The position numbers and the translations under genes were made by a program. From contig JAGHIA010000125.1 in NCBI GenBank assembly GCA_017887445.1, positions 1 through 64,000 on the forward strand: a stretch of DNA of 64,000 bases, read 5' to 3'. Under the pieces are notes generated by a model that saw only the letters and a program-made list of their open reading frames with translations, was not told the origin of the DNA and searched no databases. Every line of letters starts with the position of its first letter. Position 1 is the stretch's first letter. Of this stretch, positions 35,618 through 44,390 are shown piece by piece. The DNA is from Fusicatenibacter sp. (GTDB lineage Bacteria; Bacillota; Clostridia; Lachnospirales; Lachnospiraceae).

Positions 35618-35767
35618 ATCTTATGGTAACGATTCGGCCAGGTCTGTGCATTTACTGCACAGACCTGGCCGAAAACATAGTGCATGCGGGCATCCGGCCC
35701 ATCGCGAAGCGATTTTCAATGGCCGGATGCCGCAACAATTCAGCTGGCTGAATCGTTACATCTTATG
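35618..35767. repeat. Intact module A element with exact 8-bp target duplication
   Basis: The element 35626-35759 (134 bp) begins GTAACGATTCGGCCAG and ends CAGCTGGCTGAATCGTTAC. ATCTTATG is duplicated on both flanks. It contains two hairpins, GGCCAGGTCTGTGCA with its complement, and GCATCCGGCCCATCGCGAAG...GGCCGGATGC. It carries no ORF and is the best reference copy of the family in the window. Confidence 0.92.
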
Positions 35768-35789
35768 ATGCCGATACTGCCGACATCTG

Positions 35790-36815
35790 TCATGCCGCCG
35801 AATTGCGGGCGCCGCCCTGTTTTTTGCACGCGGCTTCGTATTCCCGCAGCTTTTGCTGCGCCTCTCTGGTCAGCTGCGTGGGAACCTGGATCTGGATGGT
35901 CACATACTGGTCGCCGTACACCGATGGCTGGCTCATGGAGACGATCCCCTTTCCCTTCAAACGAATTTTAGAGCCGGACTGCGTGCCGGGCCGGATGGTG
36001 CAGACCACATGGCCGGTCAGCGTCTCCACCGTGACCTCTCCGCCGAACACAGCCGTGGTAAACGGAATCTGCACAGTGGAAAACACATCGCAGCCTTTCC
36101 GCTCAAATCCAAGTCTGGTTCCAACACAGACTTTCAGGAGCATATCGCCTGGCTGACCGTCTCCAACGCCGGGACCTCCCTTGCCGCGGAGGCGGATGCT
36201 CTTTCCATCCTCGATTCCTGCCGGAATCCGGATCTGGAGTGTCTGTACGCTTCCGTCCTGCCGCTGACAGCGAATGGTTTTTTCGCATCCAAAGGCGGCC
36301 TCGTCAAAGCTTACAGATACCTCCGCCCGCACATCCTGTCCACGGCTGCGGTAAGTGCGTCCGGAAAAGCCATCCGTCCCGGATTCCTGTCCGTAAAAGC
36401 CGCCGAAGCCGCCGGCTCCGGATCCCTGTCCATGAAAGCCGCCACGGAACATATTTTCGAAAATATCTCCAAAAATATCATCCATATTGCCGCCTTCAAA
36501 ATGATACTCTCTGAAACCGCCGGTTCCATTTTGTCCTCCGGTTTCACCATAGGCGCCGTAGTTCTGTCCGGCGCCAGAGCCGCTCTGATCAAACGCCGCG
36601 TGGCCGAACTGATCGTAGAGCTTCTTTTTCTCCGGATCACTTAAGACCTCGTAGGCTTCCGTCGCTTCCTTAAACATCTGCTCCGCATGGGCATCTCCTT
36701 CGTTTGTGTCCGGATGATACTTTTTCGCAAGTTTCCGGTACGCCTTTTTTATCGCTGCCCCGTCGGCATCCCTGCCGACGCCCAGCACCTGGTAATAATC
36801 TCGTTTCGCTGCCAT
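35790..36815 (-). CDS. DnaJ-like co-chaperone without zinc finger (CbpA type)
   Basis: 341 residues. J-domain at 4-70 with the HPD motif in [11 protein letters not shown], which stimulates DnaK. A Gly/Phe/Ser-rich region follows ([12 protein letters not shown]). The two C-terminal beta domains start near residue 165. The CxxCxGxG zinc-finger repeats of classical DnaJ are absent, so this is a class II/CbpA-like protein. GAGGGTGAG precedes the chosen ATG. No CIRCE operator was found upstream. Its leader region contains module A elements. Confidence 0.9.
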   Translation of the reverse strand: MAAKRDYYQVLGVGRDADGAAIKKAYRKLAKKYHPDTNEGDAHAEQMFKEATEAYEVLSDPEKKKLYDQFGHAAFDQSGSGAGQNYGAYGETGGQNGTGGFREYHFEGGNMDDIFGDIFENMFRGGFHGQGSGAGGFGGFYGQESGTDGFSGRTYRSRGQDVRAEVSVSFDEAAFGCEKTIRCQRQDGSVQTLQIRIPAGIEDGKSIRLRGKGGPGVGDGQPGDMLLKVCVGTRLGFERKGCDVFSTVQIPFTTAVFGGEVTVETLTGHVVCTIRPGTQSGSKIRLKGKGIVSMSQPSVYGDQYVTIQIQVPTQLTREAQQKLREYEAACKKQGGARNSAA

Positions 36816-36873
36816 TATGCTCACCCTCTCTTTTATAAATTTACAGCAAATTTGTTGCGATTGATATTTTCAA

Positions 36874-37013
36874 AACAGTTTCAGGCTGAACGATTACACG
36901 GTTGGCATTGCACAGAAACTGCATTTCTTTGCAGCTTCACGCCGCGGACCTCAGGATTTTCGCACGTTCTGTGCGGAAACACCTTGCGGGATAGTGGTAA
37001 GCCAAACTGTTAC
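36874..37013. repeat. Module A repeat in the dnaJ-like upstream region
   Basis: Left end worn (TTTCAGGCTGAACGATTAC), right end CCAAACTGTTAC. The interior repeats the order seen at 31.8 kb: GCACAGAAACTGCATTTC, TTCGCACGTTCTGTGCGGAA, CCTTGCGGGATAGTGG. No target duplication found. Confidence 0.7.
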
Positions 37014-37066
37014 TTGAAAATACCCCGGACGTCTCCGGGGTATTGAATCTTGTTGTTGAGTTTCAT
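37010..37066 (-). CDS. Possible 18-residue leader peptide
   Basis: Too short for the ORF track. An ATG with GAGAAG upstream opens the frame MKLNNKIQYPGDVRGIFK, whose TAA stop comes from the end of the adjacent module A element. The same bases form a GC-rich hairpin (ATACCCCGGAGACGTCCGGG pairing within itself, followed by TATTTTC). The hairpin could terminate a roughly 70-nt RNA from the promoter at 37097-37125. Whether peptide, small RNA or leader of the dnaJ-like gene is undecided. Confidence 0.35.
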   Translation of the reverse strand: MKLNNKIQYPGDVRGIFK

Positions 37067-37096
37067 TTGTCTTCTCGTTTTACTTGTTCTATATCT

Positions 37097-37125
37097 ACTA
37101 TAACAATGTGGGTATAATATGTCAA
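37097..37125 (-). promoter_or_regulatory. Strong sigma-70 promoter upstream of the dnaJ-like gene
   Basis: Minus strand TTGACA, 17 bases, TATAGT. The first coding gene downstream in this direction is the dnaJ-like gene about 280 bases away, with a hairpin and a module A element between. Confidence 0.7.
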
Positions 37126-37163
37126 GAGGGGTTTCAAAATTTGGGGAAAAATTTTGTAAGTAT

Positions 37164-37191
37164 GTAACTATTCATCCAGCTGAATAGTTAC
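37164..37191. repeat. 28-bp module A unit in an extended palindrome
   Basis: GTAACTATTCATCCAGCTGA then ATAGTTAC; the flanks AAGTAT and ATACTT extend the palindrome. The rest of the gap up to the DUF1848 gene shows nothing further. Confidence 0.65.
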
Positions 37192-37300
37192 ATACTTATT
37201 CAACCAACGGTATTCAGTTATTGAAATAGTTGCAAATTCAGCTTTCTTAAATGCCAAACACTTCCGGATATACAGGAATTTGCAGCAGTTCCCCACTGGT

Positions 37301-38227
37301 TCAGAATAAACTCAGCTGCCCATCGATCCAGCTTTTCTGCTCCGCCTCATGTATCTGATCCTCCGCTCGCAGTTCACCGATCAACAGCGGAGAATCCGGA
37401 TCATGCTGCCGCAAATTCCGGCGCACCGCCGCCGCGTCAGAGTTTGCGTAACAATACCGGCAAAAATGCCCGCAGGTATCGTACTGCCCGATATCATTGG
37501 CCAGATAGCAGGCACATTCTTCCCGCGCGCCCTTCCTTTTCGGCACGTCCAGCTTTGCTCCGATCGCCCGCTCATAGGTCTGGACCGTCATACATCCGCC
37601 GCAGTCGGCCCCATAGGGTTCCAGTTCTCTGCCCTCCGCGCAGGTTTTCACCGTCATTCCATAGTTTCCGGCAATACGGATCAACTCACTTCCAAGGAAA
37701 AGCCGCTCCGCCCTCCCCACGCTTCGCACCTCAGGAAAATTTCGCCGTACCTTCGCATACAGATCGATAAAGCTGATCACGCAAACCTTCGTACTTCCCT
37801 CCAGCGCCGCTGCCATCGACTCAAACTCTGCCAGGTGGCGTTCCACGGTATACTCTCCAAAGAGAAAGATGGGGTCGTACCGCCATCCAACGCAGTCGCA
37901 TCCCACCAGCTTTGACAGCCGCCGGACATCTCCGATCACCTGCTCCTTGGGCGGGACCTGCGGCTCTATTTCTTTTCCGTACGGCGTGATCGTCACAAAC
38001 CAATACTGGCCGTATGGCTTCAAAAGCTCCATATACCGCAGCATTGGCCGCGGATTCTTCGTGCAGAATCCGATCAGGTCCACAACCTCCGGAGACAGGC
38101 GGTACCTTGTCACCTGCTGCGGATTGTAAGGATTTCTCACACAGACCTCGCCGGCTTTCAGACGGTTGGCAAACCACTGAGCATAAAAAGCCGGGATGTC
38201 TGTGCGCAAACCTGTCTGTATAATCAT
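37301..38227 (-). CDS. DUF1848 family protein
   Basis: 308 residues, cytoplasmic, no signal peptide. Matches the DUF1848 pattern by its start (IIQTGLRTDIPAFYAQWF), VGWRYDPIFL, and a Cys-rich C-terminal part with CGGCMTVQTYE and DTCGHFCRYCYAN, where cysteines could bind an iron-sulfur cluster. Function is not known to me. AGAGGAT precedes the chosen ATG. It follows the ABC genes by 24 bases in the same direction and may share their transcript. Confidence 0.8.
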   Translation of the reverse strand: MIIQTGLRTDIPAFYAQWFANRLKAGEVCVRNPYNPQQVTRYRLSPEVVDLIGFCTKNPRPMLRYMELLKPYGQYWFVTITPYGKEIEPQVPPKEQVIGDVRRLSKLVGCDCVGWRYDPIFLFGEYTVERHLAEFESMAAALEGSTKVCVISFIDLYAKVRRNFPEVRSVGRAERLFLGSELIRIAGNYGMTVKTCAEGRELEPYGADCGGCMTVQTYERAIGAKLDVPKRKGAREECACYLANDIGQYDTCGHFCRYCYANSDAAAVRRNLRQHDPDSPLLIGELRAEDQIHEAEQKSWIDGQLSLF

Positions 38228-38251
38228 AGTAATCCTCTCTTTTCTCATTCA

Positions 38252-40090
38252 TTACTTTTTATAATACTGCGCCTGCGCATGCCACAATTCAAAATATTTC
38301 CCCTTCTCATCGGCAACCAGCTGCTCATGACTGCCCTTCTGCACGATCTGCCCCTGGTCAAACACCGCGATCACATCGCAGAAACGGCAGGAAGAAAGCC
38401 GGTGACTGATATAGACGGCTGTCTTGTCTCCCACAATCTCATCAAATCTTGAGTAAACCTCACCTTCCGCCACAGGATCCAGCGCGGCAGTGGGTTCGTC
38501 CAAAATCATAAACGGAGCGCTTTTGTACAAGGCCCTGGCAAGCGCGATCTTCTGCGCCTCGCCGCCGGAAATCTCCACGCCGTCCTTCTCAAAATCTTTA
38601 TAGAGACAGGTGTCCAGTCCCTGCGGCATACTGCCAAGGCGGTCGCCAAACCCGGCTTTTTCCAGACAGGAAGCCGCCCGCTCCGGGTCATAGGCAAACC
38701 CGGCGGCAACGTTCTGTCCAAGACCAAACGAAAACAGCCGGAAATCCTGAAACACCACCGAAAATATGGACATATACTCCTCATAATCATATTTCCGGAT
38801 ATCCACACCGTTCAGAAGAATCTCTCCTTCTGTAGGGTCATACAGACGGCACAACAGCTTGATAAAAGTCGTTTTTCCGGAACCATTCATCCCCACGATC
38901 GCCAGACGCCCGCCGACTTTGAACCGGAAATTTACATGCCGCAGCGCATACTGTTCAGCGCCCGGATAACGAAAGCTCACGTTCCGAAACTCCACAAAAT
39001 ACTCATTGTCGTCCCGCTTTTCCACCGTCAGCGTCCCCTGGTACATGTGACCAGGAAGGTCCAGATAATCAAACAATTTCTGCAGATGCGTGCAGTATAC
39101 CTGATTATCCGACAGAAGAAACATCAGCTCCTGCAATCCGTCGCCAAGCCTTTGCAGAACGGCAACATACTGCACGATACTGCCCACGCCGAACGCGCCG
39201 AAATATGCCTTGACCGCGACCAAAAGATAACCTGCCATATTCGCCAGGCCCACAGCCACAGTGGCTGCCGCCGGGAAAAACGCCATCTGAAAATAATCCC
39301 CCTGGTTTTCCCGGTCCCTCCGGATCAATTTATCCAGTTCTTTTTCCGCGATAAGATCCTGCTGATAGATCCGCACATCCTTGGCTCTTTCCGGATTTAC
39401 ATATAATTCCCTGCCGAAAAACATAAAGGTACGGTTAAACCAGACGGTCCCCTGACACCATTTCATAAAAATCCGGTTTTCCTTTATGGTTGCCTTCGAC
39501 TTGCTGAGTCCTCCCAGCAAAATGCAAAACAACACAGCAAACATCCAGGCTGGATGATCCGCCGCCGGATTTCCGGATTTCGAGAAAAACAGAGGCCCGA
39601 TCATCACCATCGAAGCAGCGATATCGACGCTGGCCTTCACCAGGCCCGAAGTGCCCCAGACCAGCTGCGCCAGACCATTCCCAAACATAAAAAGATTCTC
39701 TTCCGCCTCCTGCCTCTGGCGCTGGATCTTCGCGTTTTCCAGGTCCTCAAAATCCAGGGACATCTGTTTGTCGGAAAAAACCTTTCCGAACCATCCCCAC
39801 ATTTGGGTCTCCTTTTCGCTGCAGACCCTCTGAATACTGTTTTTTACAACAGCACAGATAAAATTAATTACAATCACCCAGACAACCAGAACCGCTATCC
39901 TCCTGATCCTCTGCTCTCCGGATAATTCATTGATGATCTTTGCCGAAAGCCAGACGGTAACAAAAGGCTGCAGGGAATGGATCAGTTCGTAAAACACTTT
40001 TCCCTGCACAAGGCCCGGACAATAGTTTCCAAGAATACGAAATCCCCGCGCAGTGACCGCAACACGTCTTCCAATGGTCATTCTGTCCAT
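38252..40090 (-). CDS. ABC exporter half-transporter (permease-ATPase), second gene
   Basis: 612 residues. Six predicted membrane helices occupy the first 330 residues, then an ATPase domain with Walker A IVGMNGSGKTTF, signature ISGGEAQK and Walker B MILDEPTAALD. The start ATG has GGAGGTGG upstream and overlaps the end of the preceding ABC gene by 13 bases, typical of heterodimeric exporters. Exported substrate unknown; peptide or lipid export is plausible. Confidence 0.9.
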   Translation of the reverse strand: MDRMTIGRRVAVTARGFRILGNYCPGLVQGKVFYELIHSLQPFVTVWLSAKIINELSGEQRIRRIAVLVVWVIVINFICAVVKNSIQRVCSEKETQMWGWFGKVFSDKQMSLDFEDLENAKIQRQRQEAEENLFMFGNGLAQLVWGTSGLVKASVDIAASMVMIGPLFFSKSGNPAADHPAWMFAVLFCILLGGLSKSKATIKENRIFMKWCQGTVWFNRTFMFFGRELYVNPERAKDVRIYQQDLIAEKELDKLIRRDRENQGDYFQMAFFPAAATVAVGLANMAGYLLVAVKAYFGAFGVGSIVQYVAVLQRLGDGLQELMFLLSDNQVYCTHLQKLFDYLDLPGHMYQGTLTVEKRDDNEYFVEFRNVSFRYPGAEQYALRHVNFRFKVGGRLAIVGMNGSGKTTFIKLLCRLYDPTEGEILLNGVDIRKYDYEEYMSIFSVVFQDFRLFSFGLGQNVAAGFAYDPERAASCLEKAGFGDRLGSMPQGLDTCLYKDFEKDGVEISGGEAQKIALARALYKSAPFMILDEPTAALDPVAEGEVYSRFDEIVGDKTAVYISHRLSSCRFCDVIAVFDQGQIVQKGSHEQLVADEKGKYFELWHAQAQYYKK

Positions 40091-41937
40091 GGTTCCACCT
40101 CCGTCTGTCCGCCCGTCTCCCGGTAATATTTTGCCTGCGTCTCAAACAAACGCTCGTATTTTCCCTTCTGTTCCAGCAGACGGTCATGCGTCCCTTCTTC
40201 ACAGATCTGCCCGTTTTCCATAAGGATAATACGGCTGCAGAAGCTGGTGCTGGCCAGCCGGTGAGAAATGAATACCGTGGTTCTGCCCTCGCTGATCCGA
40301 TGATAGTTTTCGTATAAATGGCTCTCGGCGATCGAGTCCAGCGCCGCCGTCGGCTCGTCCAGCAGCATGATGGGCGCGGATTTATACAGAGCCCGCGCCA
40401 GGAGCAGCTTCTGCACCTCACCGCCGGAAAATTCCACCCCGTCATCATAAATGGTTTTTCCGAACGGACTTTTCACTCCCTGGGGAAGCCGGGCAACCTT
40501 ATCCCAAAGTCCCGCCGTCTCCAGACACTGCCGCACCTTCCCGCAATCCAGCGCCTCCGCCGGCGCCCCGGCGACAATTTCCTCGATCGACACCGGCAGA
40601 ATGCTGAACTGCTGGAAAACAGCAGAAAAAAGCTTATAATATTCCGTCCGGTGGTACTCCCGCACATCGATACCGTCATAAAGCACCTGCCCCTCTGTGG
40701 GATCGATCAATCCACAGAGCAATTTGACCAACGTCGTCTTTCCCGCGCCGTTTAACCCAACCACCGCCAGATGCTCGCCAGGCATGATCTTCAGGCTGAA
40801 ATCGCGCAGCGCATACTGTCCGCTGCCCTCATAACGATAACTGACATTTTTCAGCTCGATAGTTCCGGGAAACGCAGCTTGGGGAGGCTGTATACCCTGC
40901 TCCCTGCGGTAATGTTCCGGATACTCAAGATAAGAGCGCAGATAATTGATCCTCACATTCAGCTGGTTGAGCAGCGATACCTGAGAGATCATATTGGCCA
41001 GCCAGGAGGAAAACTCCGCCACCGCACCAAAGTAGAGGACAAAATCCGCCACCGTTATCTGCCGCTGCCATACAAGCCAGATAAAATAAGCATAAGCGGC
41101 GCCTTCACGCAGCATGGCAAACCCGCTGTCCCACACGGCAACACCGAATATCTTCCTGGACAGCCGCCGGTACCAGCCAGCAGTACCGTTCATATTTTCC
41201 TGATAAATGTCCGAAAACCACGATGCCATACGATACAGACGGATATCCTTTGCAGAACGAAGGTCCCCGGACGCCTCGTTGATATAATCCAGACGCTGCT
41301 CATACAGGATCCGTTCCTGGCTGTTCTGGTCCATCCACCGGATCACTCTCTGATTCAGAAAAAAGCTTATCAACGTCGTCGCCGCCAGAAACAACAGCAG
41401 AAAACCATTCACCTGAACCAGGATCGTCCCGAATGCCAGCAACCCCAGAGCGCTGGTACAAATACTGATCAGGATATCGTAAATATTCGTAAGCGGCGAA
41501 AAATTTCCGTTGCAGCAGCCAAAGCTCTCCGCCTGCAGCCTGCGGAACCTTTCCTCTTCCTGGTTGGCGTAATCGGTGGTCAGTCCCTTCAGCGCCACCT
41601 GCTTCAGATAATATGTATTCATCCGGAATTTCTGATGATACAGATATTTTTTGAAGAACTGAGAACCTGCGGACAGCAGGGCAATACTGCCCATAAATCC
41701 CAGAACCACCGCGCTTAGCTGCCACAGGCTGTGCCCTTCTGTAATCTGCTCAATGACCAGCTTGGGCAGATAAGCCGAAACAACCGGCAGCACCGCATTG
41801 ATCAGCACAGACATTCCACACCAGCACAGCAGCAGACCATAACAATGGACCGTGTTCCGGATACAGTAGCACACATTCTGAACAACCGAATAGCGACAGG
41901 TACTCCATTCCTCTGAATCTGTATTCTTCTTTCCCAT
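40078..41937 (-). CDS. ABC exporter half-transporter (permease-ATPase), first gene
   Basis: 619 residues with the same layout as its partner: membrane domain to about residue 365, Walker A VVGLNGAGKTT, signature FSGGEVQK, Walker B MLLDEPTAALD. AAAGGAGG precedes the chosen ATG; the track extension of 31 codons has no site. No peptidase C39 domain at the N-terminus, so not a leader-processing bacteriocin exporter. Downstream of the LytTR/GHKL pair, which may control it. Confidence 0.9.
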   Translation of the reverse strand: MGKKNTDSEEWSTCRYSVVQNVCYCIRNTVHCYGLLLCWCGMSVLINAVLPVVSAYLPKLVIEQITEGHSLWQLSAVVLGFMGSIALLSAGSQFFKKYLYHQKFRMNTYYLKQVALKGLTTDYANQEEERFRRLQAESFGCCNGNFSPLTNIYDILISICTSALGLLAFGTILVQVNGFLLLFLAATTLISFFLNQRVIRWMDQNSQERILYEQRLDYINEASGDLRSAKDIRLYRMASWFSDIYQENMNGTAGWYRRLSRKIFGVAVWDSGFAMLREGAAYAYFIWLVWQRQITVADFVLYFGAVAEFSSWLANMISQVSLLNQLNVRINYLRSYLEYPEHYRREQGIQPPQAAFPGTIELKNVSYRYEGSGQYALRDFSLKIMPGEHLAVVGLNGAGKTTLVKLLCGLIDPTEGQVLYDGIDVREYHRTEYYKLFSAVFQQFSILPVSIEEIVAGAPAEALDCGKVRQCLETAGLWDKVARLPQGVKSPFGKTIYDDGVEFSGGEVQKLLLARALYKSAPIMLLDEPTAALDSIAESHLYENYHRISEGRTTVFISHRLASTSFCSRIILMENGQICEEGTHDRLLEQKGKYERLFETQAKYYRETGGQTEVEPWTE

Positions 41938-42067
41938 CGGATCCTGCCTCCTTTCGCACTCATTGTAGCACGAATCCCATAAAAAAGAAAATTCGTGCAC
42001 CAACTGCATCGGCCGGTACACGAATTGCATTTATTCCCGCCAATAGCGAGACAACGAGATGGTTGAC

Positions 42068-42724
42068 TCAGACACGCTCTATGGCAGGAACTAAAAATTC
42101 AGAGGTAAACGCTCCATTTTCACTGTTATATTTGCACCACCCGCCGTGCTCTTCCAGAATCGCTTCCGCACGCCGCAATCCAAACCCGTGCATGCCCTCC
42201 TTGTGGGAAGAAAAAAGTCCGCCCATCTTCGTCTTCTTCTCCCCTGCGGAATTCAACATGGAAAAATACAGCATTGTGCCCTTCATGGTCATATAAATCC
42301 GGATAAACCGCTCTCCTTTGGCAGTCCGGCAGGCTTCAATGGCATTATCCAACAGATTGCCCACCAGGATACTCAGCTCCAGATCCGTGATCGTCAGCTG
42401 ATCCGGCACACACGCTTTCACAGCTACCGCAATATTCTCCGCTTTCGCCTGAGCAATTTTCGCCGAAAGAATAGCGTCCAGGGAGATGTTCCCGGTTTTC
42501 AGAAGCGTATCCACATTCATCAACTCCTGGTCCAGCTGCTCGATGTAAGCCAGCGCACGCCCCGTCTCGCCGGCTTCCAACTGCCCCTTCAACGTCTGCA
42601 GGTGATGATGAAAATCATGCTTATATCCCCGCATCTCGGCATGGATACTGCGGACCTCGTCCAGATGCCTCCTGGACTGCTCCGTCTGATACTCCGCCAG
42701 TTTTAAATACGTTTTCTTTCTCAT
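42068..42724 (-). CDS. GHKL-type sensor histidine kinase lacking a membrane domain
   Basis: 218 residues. The phosphoacceptor helix has the GHKL-kinase histidine in GYKHDFHHHLQTLKGQLE near residue 36; the ATP-binding part has the N-box in SILVGNLLDNAIEAC and a G-box-like HGFGLRRAEAILEEHGG. The N-terminal membrane sensor found in AgrC-like kinases is absent. GAGGAG five bases before this ATG supports a genuine start; the upstream reading uses a TTG with no site. It may sense a cytoplasmic signal or be a truncated gene. Lies 68 bases after the LytTR regulator. Confidence 0.85.
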   Translation of the reverse strand: MRKKTYLKLAEYQTEQSRRHLDEVRSIHAEMRGYKHDFHHHLQTLKGQLEAGETGRALAYIEQLDQELMNVDTLLKTGNISLDAILSAKIAQAKAENIAVAVKACVPDQLTITDLELSILVGNLLDNAIEACRTAKGERFIRIYMTMKGTMLYFSMLNSAGEKKTKMGGLFSSHKEGMHGFGLRRAEAILEEHGGWCKYNSENGAFTSEFLVPAIERV

Positions 42725-42792
42725 AAAACTCCTCAATTCCCCATGATGAACAAGAAAACCAGCTGAGCGCCGGCTGGAAGTGATGACCCCCT

Positions 42793-43494
42793 TCAATTCC
42801 GCTCAATGAACGCCCGGTTGATATCATCGTACTTTCCTCTTGCCAGAGGAAGCTCACAGCCGCTGTCCAGCCAGACCGCCGTGCGCGAAATCCTCCGGAT
42901 ATGCTTCAGCGACACCAGATAAGACCGATGTGTCCGGTAAAAGTCACCGCTGAGTTTTGCCTCCAGCGTAGAAAGATTCTCTTTCAGCTTATATTCTGCA
43001 TTTTTCGTATGGACAACAATATAATGCAGCAAGGATTCAATATACAGGATATCCGTTTCCAACAGCTTCACCGTTTCCCCGCTGCAGTTGATAATCAGTG
43101 TGGGCGGCTCCACAGACAACTTCTGCACAGCCTTGGAAAGCACCTCCATAAGCTTTGCTTCCGCAACCGGTTTTATAAGGTAATGCAGCGCATCGACCTC
43201 GTAGCCTTCTCCAGATAACTCAAAATGGGAGGTTGTAAAGATGATCTCCATGCGGCAATCCGTAAGCCGCAGCCGCTTCGCCAGCTCGATGCCGGAAATC
43301 TTTTTCATCTCTACATCCAGCAGCAGAATGTCGTAGTCCTTGTTTTCTTCGTAGTGAAAGAGAAAGCTTTCGGCGGAGGGGAAGGTATCGATTTTTAGGG
43401 ATATCTCTTCTCGCTTCGCCCATTTGGCGGCGATGGACGCGAAATACTGCGCGTCGGGAGCGATGTCGTCGCAGATTGCGATTTTGTATTTCAT
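42793..43494 (-). CDS. LytTR-family response regulator
   Basis: 233 residues. Receiver domain with the acidic pocket in AICDDIAPD, the phosphorylated Asp in ILLLDVEMKKISG and the lysine in ALHYLIKPV. The C-terminal LytTR DNA-binding domain includes YIESLLHYIVVHT and FYRTHRSYLVSLKHI. Partner of the downstream GHKL kinase and likely regulator of the adjacent ABC exporter. The ribosome site AAAGAGG is the end of a module B repeat. Confidence 0.93.
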   Translation of the reverse strand: MKYKIAICDDIAPDAQYFASIAAKWAKREEISLKIDTFPSAESFLFHYEENKDYDILLLDVEMKKISGIELAKRLRLTDCRMEIIFTTSHFELSGEGYEVDALHYLIKPVAEAKLMEVLSKAVQKLSVEPPTLIINCSGETVKLLETDILYIESLLHYIVVHTKNAEYKLKENLSTLEAKLSGDFYRTHRSYLVSLKHIRRISRTAVWLDSGCELPLARGKYDDINRAFIERN

Positions 43495-43497
43495 TTT

Positions 43498-43566
43498 CGC
43501 CTCTTTCATGGCGCACTGGCTGCACCAATAATGGTAGATTTGGAAGTTTACTTCCAAACTTGTCCT
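43498..43566 (-). repeat. Module B repeat upstream of the LytTR gene
   Basis: Minus strand: GTTTGGAAGTAAACTTCCAA hairpin, ATTATTGGTGCAGCCAGTGC, then GCC and ATGAAAGAGG leading into the regulator start. Lies between the GNAT gene and the regulator. Confidence 0.8.
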
Positions 43567-43571
43567 TTATT

Positions 43572-44111
43572 TTAATCAACTTTCGTTTTTACAGGGATAT
43601 GGAAAGTATAAACATATGTGATATCCTCATCTGTCAAAATTCCATTTTCCTTGCCAAAATCAATGACTCTTTGCGGGATAGAAGCTTTCTTTTTGACAAT
43701 GGTGCCGCCATGTTTTCTGGCAATGGCGCAACTTGCTGCATTATTCGTTAACGCCTTCCATTGGAAATATTCCACTCCATGTGTTTCTGAAAAATATTCC
43801 ATCAGAAGTTTTGTAGATTCATAACCATAACCCTTTCCCATACATTCATCTATGATATCAATCCCTACTTCTGGCGTTTTAGAATCCATTTCCAATATTT
43901 GAGCAAATCCACACACACGCCCTGTTTGATTTTCAATAACAGGACAAACAAAATCGTACTCTTTGAGACTTTCCCAAGTCCGTGGAAACTGCTCGGAAGA
44001 ATACATTGACTTTATCACAGACCGGGACTGGCTCATTTGGCGATATATTTCTTTTGTTTCCTCATCTATCTCTGCTATACTTACTTTATCAGAACTTTTC
44101 AATATTATCAT
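43572..44111 (-). CDS. GNAT-family N-acetyltransferase (RimJ/RimL-like)
   Basis: 179 residues. Acetyl-CoA-binding region around ECMGKGYGYESTKLLMEYF and LTNNAASCAIARKHGG matches the GNAT acetyltransferase_3 group that acetylates protein N-termini, aminoglycosides or other amines. AAGGAG precedes this ATG; the 50-codon track extension is unsupported. More AT-rich than the genes below 43 kb, marking the edge of the AT-rich island. Substrate unknown. Confidence 0.85.
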   Translation of the reverse strand: MIILKSSDKVSIAEIDEETKEIYRQMSQSRSVIKSMYSSEQFPRTWESLKEYDFVCPVIENQTGRVCGFAQILEMDSKTPEVGIDIIDECMGKGYGYESTKLLMEYFSETHGVEYFQWKALTNNAASCAIARKHGGTIVKKKASIPQRVIDFGKENGILTDEDITYVYTFHIPVKTKVD

Positions 44112-44250
44112 CGTGGTCTCCTTGAAAACAGTGTTATCAAACAACATACTCGCTTCAATAAGGGGGAATCCGTTGCAAACAGTATACGCTATTACAACCA
44201 TATTTACATTACTGTAGAATATTGACTTCCGGATAGTCAAAAAAGACAAA

Positions 44251-44302
44251 AAAAAACGCAAATGACCACTTTCATGCTTTTCAATCTTCTATGCGTTGCT
44301 TT
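44251..44302 (-). terminator. Possible terminator of the CRISPR precursor RNA
   Basis: On the minus strand AACGCATAG and CATTTGCGTT pair across a long loop and lead into ten Ts. It lies about 90 bases beyond the leader-distal repeat. Confidence 0.4.
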
Positions 44303-44390
44303 TTAAACTTAATTGACGAGTTTATACTACAACTGCAGGCGTCTCCCAGCCAAGTGCTTTTAACGCTTTTCAGGTACGCATTGATCTTGT

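Noticed and set aside
36815-37300. CIRCE operator upstream of the dnaJ-like gene
   Set aside because: No TTAGCACTC-N9-GAGTGCTAA or near match is present.
44326-44390. A further repeat beyond the degenerate leader-distal one
   Set aside because: The 30 bases at the expected position show no meaningful match to the CRISPR repeat.
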